From: a virus
Length of the DNA stretch: 64,000 nt
IMG/VR virus record: IMGVR_UViG_3300042090_002485
Location: 62,001 to 126,000 of that record
Strand: one strand, 5' to 3'
How positions within the stretch are numbered: the first letter of the stretch is position 1; the number at the start of each line of letters is the position of its first letter. This document shows positions 58,467 through 64,000 of this stretch, piece by piece. The notes under the pieces are model-generated. The model saw nothing but the letters and a program-made list of their open reading frames with translations. It did not search any database and had not been told where the DNA came from. The position numbers were made by a program, and so were the translations under genes.

Positions 58467-59741
58467 ATGGCTAAGATCTCGCTCACTATCGACAAGAACT
58501 ACGCCGCGGACTGGAAGGTCTTCGCCGGCATCCGCGAGCTGTTGGCGAACGCCAAGGACGCCGACGAGGACGGGTTCAAGATGACCGTCCAGCACTTCCC
58601 CAAGACCGATCGCCTCGAGATCACCAGCGCAGGCATCTACGTCGACCCCGCCAAGCTCCTGATCTTGGGCAAGTCGGACAAGGGTGATGGGCGCCACCGC
58701 GGGCGGTTCGGTGAAGGCTTCATCATCGGAACCTTGGCGCTCGAGCGCGAAGGCTTGCCGGTGAGCTTCCGCAACGGTGATGCATCGTGGACCATCTCAT
58801 TCGAGGAGCCTGACGCAGGCCATCCGCTAGCAGGAAACTCGCTGATGACCTTCCGTTCGCGCAAGCTGTCGGTGCGGGAGGCCGACTTCGTCGTCACGGT
58901 CGGCAACATGCCCACCATCGTCTGGGACACGCTCAAGAAGCTGTTCTTGTTCATCGAGGAACCACCAGTGGACAGCGTGATCAGGGTTGACGGCTGCCGC
59001 GTACTACTCGAGGAGGAACGCAAGGGTCAGGTGTTTTCGCGCGGCGTGTTCGTGCGCAAGTTCGACGACTTGACGTGCGGCTACGACCTCGACAACCTGC
59101 CACTCGACCGCGATCGCCGGTTCGTCGACGAATGGGACCTGCACCACAAGCTCGGCGCCGCTTGGAAAACGGCCTGCGATGCCAATCCCGAGTTCGCTGC
59201 GCCCCGCATCTACAACATGGCGAAGACCGGCGGCGCTGAGGCGCAGCACTTCAAGTGGCACGCCGACGAAAAGCTGCTCAAGAACGTGCGTGAGCGGTTC
59301 ACCGGGGAGCACGGCAACGATGCTGTGCCGGTGGCAACGATGACCCAGGCCCGCGAGGTCGAGGCCGTCGGTGGCAAGCCGGCGATGGTCAGTGAGGTGC
59401 TGCGCGAGCTGCTCGAGAAAAGCGGGCTGTCTGCTGAGGGAGCGAAGAAAGCACTCGAAGGTCAGGTTGAGCAGCGGCATCTACCCTCGGACCTGACGGA
59501 CGTGGAGCGTGTCGTCGTCGATCACCTCGGCAACGTCGTCAAAGACATCGCCGTCGTGACGTTCAAGGGCGAGAAGGCGGCGTGCCGGTTGATCGACGGC
59601 GACAAGGTGGTCGGTGTCGACCGTAGAGCATTGCTCGGGTCCTACAAGACCCTGCTTCGCCAGGTGGTCGCAGCCGAGGCCAAGCGGCGCTCGGTCGAGC
59701 CGTTCGACCTGCTGTTGGAACACCTAGCCCAGCCGCTATAG
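58467..59741 (+). CDS. GHKL-type ATPase
   Basis: A 424-aa protein with a Bergerat (GHKL) ATP-binding fold: IRELLANAKDADEDG (E24, N28, the N box), an ITSAGIYVDPAKLLILGKSDK strand and lid, and GRFGEGFIIG as a G-box. This fold is shared by Hsp90, MutL, gyrase B and MORC. No MutL, gyrase or kinase domains follow; the C-terminal ~200 residues are a separate alpha/beta part. GAAGGA lies before the ATG. A stand-alone phage GHKL ATPase has no defined role. Confidence 0.75.
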   Translation: MAKISLTIDKNYAADWKVFAGIRELLANAKDADEDGFKMTVQHFPKTDRLEITSAGIYVDPAKLLILGKSDKGDGRHRGRFGEGFIIGTLALEREGLPVSFRNGDASWTISFEEPDAGHPLAGNSLMTFRSRKLSVREADFVVTVGNMPTIVWDTLKKLFLFIEEPPVDSVIRVDGCRVLLEEERKGQVFSRGVFVRKFDDLTCGYDLDNLPLDRDRRFVDEWDLHHKLGAAWKTACDANPEFAAPRIYNMAKTGGAEAQHFKWHADEKLLKNVRERFTGEHGNDAVPVATMTQAREVEAVGGKPAMVSEVLRELLEKSGLSAEGAKKALEGQVEQRHLPSDLTDVERVVVDHLGNVVKDIAVVTFKGEKAACRLIDGDKVVGVDRRALLGSYKTLLRQVVAAEAKRRSVEPFDLLLEHLAQPL

Positions 59742-59755
59742 GCTGAGACGCAACA

Positions 59756-60127
59756 ATGCCCCGACGTCCTGAACTTGCCTGCCACCGCTGCGGCAACGAG
59801 GAAGACCTAGGACCTTGGCAAGACGGGTACTGGTACTGTCGCCCGTGCATGACGTGTCCGCACGTGCACTGGTGCAGCAGCGTGGCCGATGTATGCCTGA
59901 CCTGCGTGCGCGAGCTGCACACGGTGGTAGCCCCGTCTGGCCCGCGCATCACGGACCTGGAGACCTACGTGATCTGCGCGAGAGACGAGTACGACGTCGA
60001 CATCCACGAACTCAGGCTGTGGAGCTACGAAGAGGAAGGAGAGCTGCAGCGGCACGCGATGGTGTTGCTGATGTGTCCGCGAGTCATACAGGACCGCCCG
60101 GCCCCGCCACATCACCGGCTGGACTGA
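59756..60127 (+). CDS. Cys-rich protein (123 aa)
   Basis: A 123-aa protein with CHRCGNEED, YWYCRPCMTCPHVHWCSS and CLTCVRE, i.e. at least eight cysteines and two histidines in the first 60 residues, consistent with two zinc ribbons or a treble clef. The second half is acidic and ends in HHRLD. It converges on the ThyX gene with a 44-nt overlap of coding ends. Function unknown. Confidence 0.6.
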   Translation: MPRRPELACHRCGNEEDLGPWQDGYWYCRPCMTCPHVHWCSSVADVCLTCVRELHTVVAPSGPRITDLETYVICARDEYDVDIHELRLWSYEEEGELQRHAMVLLMCPRVIQDRPAPPHHRLD

Positions 60128-61502
60128 CCGCCGCGCGCGCCTGGATGGTCTGCATCCCGCGCCGCACGGTCCAATCGTCATCGTCGGTGTCGGCGTGCAG
60201 TGCGATGTCCGGGTAGCGGCCACGGAACCATTCAGCCATCCGCAGCATCTTCTTGCGCAACGTCGGATGCACCGTCTTGCTGGTGCGCAGCTCGAGCACG
60301 TAGAGTAGCGCCGGCAGCGCGTACGTCAGATCGCACTGAACACGGAACCCGATGGGCACATAGTACTGCCGGAGCACTGGGTTGTTCGTGATCGCGTCGA
60401 GGCGGTTCTTCAGGCCGTAGACCAGATGGGTCGCCTCGGTGCGCAGACTGTCGTCGAGCTGCTCGAGGTACCAAGACTCGAACCCGTGCTCGGTCGTCAG
60501 CAGCGGCATCCGACACACGCCATTGCGCTGGCGCTGGATATCGCGGAACGAACCGAAATCGAGCATGAAGCTGAACCGCATCTGGCCGAAGTCGGTCATC
60601 CAGTGCGGCAGCACGCAGCCACGCGGACGCGTCGCGAGTACGCGTCCCCACGCCGCTGCGTCGAGCGAAAGCGTGCCGGTCGCGTGCAAGTCCAGGTACG
60701 TTTGCGGTCGGTCGACCTCGCGCGGGTACGCAAACGCCTCGGCGGTCGACGCCTCCCATGCAGCGCGCTCGGCCGCCCCGTCGCTCAGCGCGATGCCACT
60801 GACGCCCGCTCCGCCCTTGCCGAACCCGCTCGACGGGTAGCACGCGGCGAGGATGGTCTCGAGCCCTGCGGCGACCTCGGCGATCTCGGCTGACGGGTGC
60901 CGCGCGAGCCGCTGCAGATGGTCCCCTGCCTGGCGCAGGTTCGTGTGCCAGCTCAGCTGTGTCGAGATCCCCGCCGGCAGGAACCCGCGCATGATGTCGA
61001 ACGAGCGCGCAGCCACTGCGCGCTGGTAGGCGGCGTCGTTCTCTCCTTCACGCTTGGGGTGGCGCTCGGCGACGAGTCCGCGCACATGCTCCAGGTTGTT
61101 GGAGTAGAAGCGCATCAAGTCGGCGTGGATGGCGGCGGACTCCGTGCTGCCGATCGGATCGATGATGGCGCGTTTCGACATGTCGAGGTAACGCGTTGAC
61201 GTCTCCTGGCCGCTGTAGAGCGGATTATCCTGGACCGCCTTCGCCGCGAGCAGGCTGACACCCTCGATGAACGTCGTCGTGCTGCCGCAGTCGCCGATGC
61301 TCTTGTGGCCGTAGCCGACGTAGTGGCTCGCCATGAACTTACCCGAGCCCTGCGCCTTCACCTTCTCCAGGTGAATGGTGACGCTGTCGCCGCTGCGGCT
61401 GTAGAGCGCCTGCAGCATGGCTGCGTCCTCGGGGTGGAGGCCGTCCACCGCATACAAATTCGCGCCGCTCTTCGTCGTCCGCTCTTCAATCGTTGTTGTC
61501 AC
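60084..61502 (-). CDS. thyX: flavin-dependent thymidylate synthase, long ThyX-type
   Basis: A 472-aa protein with a GTG start after AGGAGG. The N-terminal half has GYGHKSIGD (compare E-H-x-x-F) and QETSTRYLDM, the STRY end of the ThyX signature. The C-terminal half has FGSFRDIQRQRNG, the R-x-x-x-R-H/Q-R region, and ESWYLEQL. This two-part layout is about twice the length of classical ThyX (~220-250 aa), a form seen in other phages and bacteria. It makes dTMP using FAD and methylene-THF. Its ribosome binding site adjoins the GGAGG of the divergent 61527 gene. Confidence 0.78.
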   Translation of the reverse strand: MTTTIEERTTKSGANLYAVDGLHPEDAAMLQALYSRSGDSVTIHLEKVKAQGSGKFMASHYVGYGHKSIGDCGSTTTFIEGVSLLAAKAVQDNPLYSGQETSTRYLDMSKRAIIDPIGSTESAAIHADLMRFYSNNLEHVRGLVAERHPKREGENDAAYQRAVAARSFDIMRGFLPAGISTQLSWHTNLRQAGDHLQRLARHPSAEIAEVAAGLETILAACYPSSGFGKGGAGVSGIALSDGAAERAAWEASTAEAFAYPREVDRPQTYLDLHATGTLSLDAAAWGRVLATRPRGCVLPHWMTDFGQMRFSFMLDFGSFRDIQRQRNGVCRMPLLTTEHGFESWYLEQLDDSLRTEATHLVYGLKNRLDAITNNPVLRQYYVPIGFRVQCDLTYALPALLYVLELRTSKTVHPTLRKKMLRMAEWFRGRYPDIALHADTDDDDWTVRRGMQTIQARAAVSPAGDVAGPGGPV

Positions 61503-61526
61503 GCGCTCCTCCTGGAGGTTTATGGT

Positions 61527-62108
61527 ATGAGCAAGCAACCTATGCTCCCCGAAGACGTCGAGCAAGCCGTTCTTGCGGCGAAGTGGGGAGATGCCGAAGC
61601 CGACGCCACCGAGGCGATCGCCAAGATGCTCGACGCGCCGCGCGAGCTGGTCGTGCGGGTGCACGCGGCCTACGCAATCGCGGCGAACCTGCGCATGACC
61701 CTCGTCGAGCCCGCCGACGAGGAGGTTCCCGAGGATGTACAGAACGCCATGGCTGCGCACCTTCGGCGCGCACTCACCCGTGTGCGGGTACGCCAGGCCA
61801 TTCGCGATGGCGACGTCGTGTGGATCTCCGTCAACAAGCTGATCAAGAACCCCGCGCACGTGTGTCGTGGATGCGTACACTCGGTGCGATGCATCGCCGA
61901 GTTGTTGTCGACGGCCGAGAAGTGCTTCGCGCAAGGGCCGCCGCACGTGATCGAGGAACACCCCGTCGTAGGGCTACGACTCGTACGCCCCGGGAAGGCG
62001 AGCGTCGCTGCGGCCCCTGTGAAGATCCGCGGTGACACGGTCACGGTTACCTGCCTCCACCCCGTGGGCACCTACACCATCGACGTCGGAGACATCCACT
62101 CGTCATGA
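61527..62108 (+). CDS. hypothetical protein with C-x-x-C ... C module (193 aa)
   Basis: A 193-aa protein starting MSKQPMLPEDVEQ; GGAGG lies 8 nt upstream, inside the 24-bp divergent gap. A helical N-terminus is followed by CRGCVHSVRCIAELLSTAEKC. The same C-x-x-C-x-x-SV-x-C-x-A pattern appears in the next gene (NCGTCPVSVHCMAK), so the two are probably paralogues. It may bind an Fe-S cluster or zinc. Stop overlaps next ATG. Confidence 0.62.
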   Translation: MSKQPMLPEDVEQAVLAAKWGDAEADATEAIAKMLDAPRELVVRVHAAYAIAANLRMTLVEPADEEVPEDVQNAMAAHLRRALTRVRVRQAIRDGDVVWISVNKLIKNPAHVCRGCVHSVRCIAELLSTAEKCFAQGPPHVIEEHPVVGLRLVRPGKASVAAAPVKIRGDTVTVTCLHPVGTYTIDVGDIHSS

Positions 62109-62557
62109 ACAAGCTCGGTTGGCTCATCCAAGAAGCCCTCGCTGCCCGCGTCCAGGACGTCGAGGCGTCGGCCGTCAACTGCGGCACCTGTCCGGTCAGC
62201 GTTCACTGCATGGCCAAGGCCACGGTGACGCAGGCGTGGGAGTACGCCTGCTGCAAGTCGCTCGTGCTCGAGCACGAGACCCTCGACGGCATGGGCATCT
62301 TCCTCATCCTCGACTGCGCGCGGCGCGACTTCGTGGTGCAGGCTACCCGCAAGCACCACAAGTGCACACTATGCTCGAGCGGCGCGCTCAATAGCGAACT
62401 GCGCGGCTGGACCGCCCAGCACCGCTGGCTGCCGACGGTCTACGCCGACCCATTACCACGAATACGTCTCGCGGCGTGGCGCACTGCTCTGCCGTCCATT
62501 CGCGAACGCATCAAGCGTGACGCGGAGATCAAAGCTCGTGGTAGCGTGAAACCGTGA
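62105..62557 (+). CDS. hypothetical protein, C-x-x-C ... SV-x-C-x-A family (150 aa)
   Basis: A 150-aa protein, ATG overlapping the previous TGA. NCGTCPVSVHCMA near residues 24-37, ACCKS and KCTLCSS give more cysteines. The C-terminus is basic and helical (RERIKRDAEIKARG). Paralogous Cys core to the upstream gene. Stop overlaps the next GTG. Confidence 0.62.
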   Translation: MNKLGWLIQEALAARVQDVEASAVNCGTCPVSVHCMAKATVTQAWEYACCKSLVLEHETLDGMGIFLILDCARRDFVVQATRKHHKCTLCSSGALNSELRGWTAQHRWLPTVYADPLPRIRLAAWRTALPSIRERIKRDAEIKARGSVKP

Positions 62558-62808
62558 CCTACCTCGAGTGGTACGTGGAACAGCTGAACGCGCAGCTCGA
62601 GGTCGGCGGTACTGAAGCTGAAGTCGAGCACGCGGTCACCGAGTTCAACAAACCCACGCGCGGTGGCTTCGAGAAGTACGCCGCCGACAAGGCCTTCAAC
62701 TGTGCGACCTGTGGCGACCTCCTCATCGCCGCTAGTCCCCTTCCCCCTCTAGACCAGGAGATCGCGTGCCCGAAGTGCGCACCACTGACGACGGCCAAGT
62801 CGTCGTGA
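62554..62808 (+). CDS. small zinc-finger protein (84 aa)
   Basis: An 84-aa protein with a GTG start overlapping the previous stop. A helical N-terminus (YLEWYVEQLNAQLE) is followed by CATCGDLL and CPKCAP, two C-x-x-C knuckles about 24 residues apart. It overlaps the next gene by 43 nt. Function unknown. Confidence 0.6.
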   Translation: MTYLEWYVEQLNAQLEVGGTEAEVEHAVTEFNKPTRGGFEKYAADKAFNCATCGDLLIAASPLPPLDQEIACPKCAPLTTAKSS

Positions 62809-62960
62809 AGACCAAGTCCAACGTTCTGCCGTTCCCGTCTCTGCAGCGCGCGCCCGCCGACGCGCCGCCCCCGCTGCCATTCGTCTTCGCCCTCATCGGC
62901 GTCGCGAGCGTCGTCGCCGGCGCATTGCTGGCGTGGTTGATGGTTCGAGCCTGGCTGTAG
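62766..62960 (+). CDS. small C-terminally anchored membrane protein (64 aa)
   Basis: A 64-aa protein, GTG behind AGGAG (CAGGAGATCGCGTG). The first ~38 residues are soluble with a Pro-rich hinge (APADAPPPLP). The last ~26 residues (FVFALIGVASVVAGALLAWLMV) are a clear transmembrane helix with Arg on the tail side. Such tail-anchored proteins in phages include lysis or superinfection factors; no specific role can be assigned. Confidence 0.55.
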   Translation: MPEVRTTDDGQVVVKTKSNVLPFPSLQRAPADAPPPLPFVFALIGVASVVAGALLAWLMVRAWL

Positions 62961-62965
62961 CTGCC

Positions 62966-63721
62966 ATGGGCGGACTCCAGGTCAACGTCCACGTCGACGC
63001 GCGCGCCGCAATCACCGCGGGCAAGACACGCGTGGGTTCGCAGGGCTTCACCGTGTCCGAGGAGGAACTCGCGGTGCTGCCTCTTGCGGAGCGCCTCGAG
63101 CTGGCCCTGGCTTACGAGGCTAACGAGGTGATCGGGACGACACCCGGAGAACCCGTCATCGTCGAGCCGACGCTCGAAGCTGTCAAGCCCGTCTTGGCTC
63201 GCCGTGCAGCGAAGCGCGCCGAGGTCGAGGCCGAGCGCGCCCGCGTGGAGGTCCGCCAGAAGGAAGAAGCGGCCGTGACCGCCCGGACAGCGACCGACCG
63301 CAACAACGCTCGCTCTCGCGCGCTGCGTGCGTGGGTCGACAAGCATGGTGACGACAACCAGAAGGCTCGGATGGCCGAGGGCTTCCTTCCCGAGGCGGAG
63401 ATCCTCGAAGACGTCTGCGACGAGCTGCTCGAGCTGACGGGTTTCTCCGCCTACGACCCGCTCAATCGTGGCCACGCATGCGAGTGCGCGTGCGCCGGCG
63501 ACGTTGTGATGTCCGTGCGAGCGCCGCAGTACCTCGACGACCGCCAGTTCTCTCGACTCCAGGCCGCGCGCGAGGATGCCCCCGAGGGCGCCGTCGTGAC
63601 GGTGCATGAACACAAGGCTGCCTGCCCGAGCTGCCCCTGCGTACCCATCGCGCGCCTCGAAGTGCGCCTGACGATGGAATGGCACGGCTTCGAGCTGGTG
63701 CGGCAATACAAGCTGGACTAG
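62966..63721 (+). CDS. hypothetical protein with C-terminal Cys cluster (251 aa)
   Basis: A 251-aa protein from MGGLQVNVHVDAR. The middle is a charged helix (ARRAAKRAEVEAERARVEVRQ, about 80-105). A C-terminal module has HACECACAG and ACPSCPCVP, six cysteines that could bind zinc. It starts 5 nt after the membrane-protein stop. Function unknown. Confidence 0.62.
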   Translation: MGGLQVNVHVDARAAITAGKTRVGSQGFTVSEEELAVLPLAERLELALAYEANEVIGTTPGEPVIVEPTLEAVKPVLARRAAKRAEVEAERARVEVRQKEEAAVTARTATDRNNARSRALRAWVDKHGDDNQKARMAEGFLPEAEILEDVCDELLELTGFSAYDPLNRGHACECACAGDVVMSVRAPQYLDDRQFSRLQAAREDAPEGAVVTVHEHKAACPSCPCVPIARLEVRLTMEWHGFELVRQYKLD

Positions 63722-63746
63722 CGCCAGCACAAAGAAAGGCTCGGCA

Positions 63747-64000
63747 TTGCCGAAGCAACCATGGACCGTCATCGCCACGTACGACGAGGACGGTACGCAG
63801 TTCTATGCCGTGGTCGAGGCCAGAGGCGCTGCTGAAGCGCTTCGCCAGGCCAAGCTCAAAGCGGACGGTATCGTCCTCTGGAGCGCGGCGGCGATCTTTG
63901 AGGGCAAAGTCAAGCCTGTCGACCTGAGCAACATCGCTGATGTCGTGCCGCTACGCGGGCACGGCCACGAAATCGAGGTGACGCTCATCCGTGTTGCCCG
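63747..64000 (+). CDS. hypothetical protein, truncated by window end
   Basis: An open frame running off the window end, read from a TTG start (PKQPWTVIATYDEDGTQFYAV). AAAGG lies about 9 nt upstream. At least 84 residues are visible: beta-strand-rich, with a central helix (ARGAAEALRQAKLKADG). A GTG in the same frame downstream is an alternative. Function unknown. Confidence 0.5.
   Translation, partial: MPKQPWTVIATYDEDGTQFYAVVEARGAAEALRQAKLKADGIVLWSAAAIFEGKVKPVDLSNIADVVPLRGHGHEIEVTLIRVA

Noticed and set aside
1-64000. CRISPR array, rRNA, integrase or phage attachment site
   Set aside because: No regularly spaced repeats, rRNA sequence, or tyrosine/serine recombinase gene was seen. A lysogenic lifestyle cannot be supported from this window.

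Overview
The window is a 64 kb piece of a high-GC, long-tailed double-stranded DNA bacteriophage genome, most likely a myovirus because it carries baseplate J-like and gp25-like genes. Genes are tightly packed with frequent ATGA/GTGA stop-start overlaps and no tRNA, rRNA or CRISPR array was seen. The portal, capsid and tail sheath genes are not here, so the window is only part of the genome. The host cannot be named. A high-GC bacterium using sigma-70-type RNA polymerase fits the two phage-encoded sigma-like factors, and the adenosylcobalamin-type ribonucleotide reductase implies that B12 is available in the infected cell.

Layout. (1) 1-5.2 kb, + strand: SNF2 helicase, a RecB/Cas4-like PD-(D/E)XK nuclease and small proteins. 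(2) 5.2-6.3 kb, - strand: a sigma factor with two tandem region-4-like HTH domains. (3) 6.5-17.05 kb, + strand: replication block with an SSB-like Cys protein, a second Cas4-like nuclease, a 1167-aa primase-helicase, a family A DNA polymerase fused to a uracil-DNA-glycosylase-like domain, a Lar-like protein and a DnaQ-type exonuclease. (4) 17.05-19.8 kb, - strand: large terminase interrupted at its Walker B by a 369-aa LAGLIDADG intein. (5) 19.8-26.1 kb: a MoxR/CobS-type AAA+ ATPase and its VWA/metallopeptidase partner, separated by two reverse-strand genes, then three tandem small Cys paralogues and a DUF932-like protein. (6) 27.6-31 kb, + strand: RuvC-like resolvase and class II ribonucleotide reductase. 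(7) 26.2-27.6 kb and 31-50.9 kb, - strand: the tail/baseplate module, read from a frameshifted tail-assembly chaperone (50.9 kb) through tape measure, hub with lytic transglycosylase domain, a second sigma-like protein, degenerate M23 protein, gp25, baseplate J, an HNH endonuclease, a baseplate protein and tail fibre proteins. (8) 51-64 kb: DinG-type helicase, XRE regulator, RNase HII, many short Cys-rich proteins, a DGQHR protein, dNMP kinase, a GHKL ATPase and a long ThyX.

How it fits together. RNR, ThyX and dNMP kinase supply dNTPs for a phage replisome of primase-helicase, PolA, RNase HII, exonucleases and several helicases. The AAA+/VWA pair may belong to the cobalamin economy of the RNR (inference) or to protein remodelling. 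The two sigma-like proteins, together with a recurrent 17-bp TGTTTGTG-n-n-rTAAACA element found before polA, dnaQ, the chaperone/DinG pair, the XRE gene, the DGQHR gene and the GHKL gene, suggest a phage-specified transcription programme. Selfish elements are present as an intein and a free-standing HNH gene.
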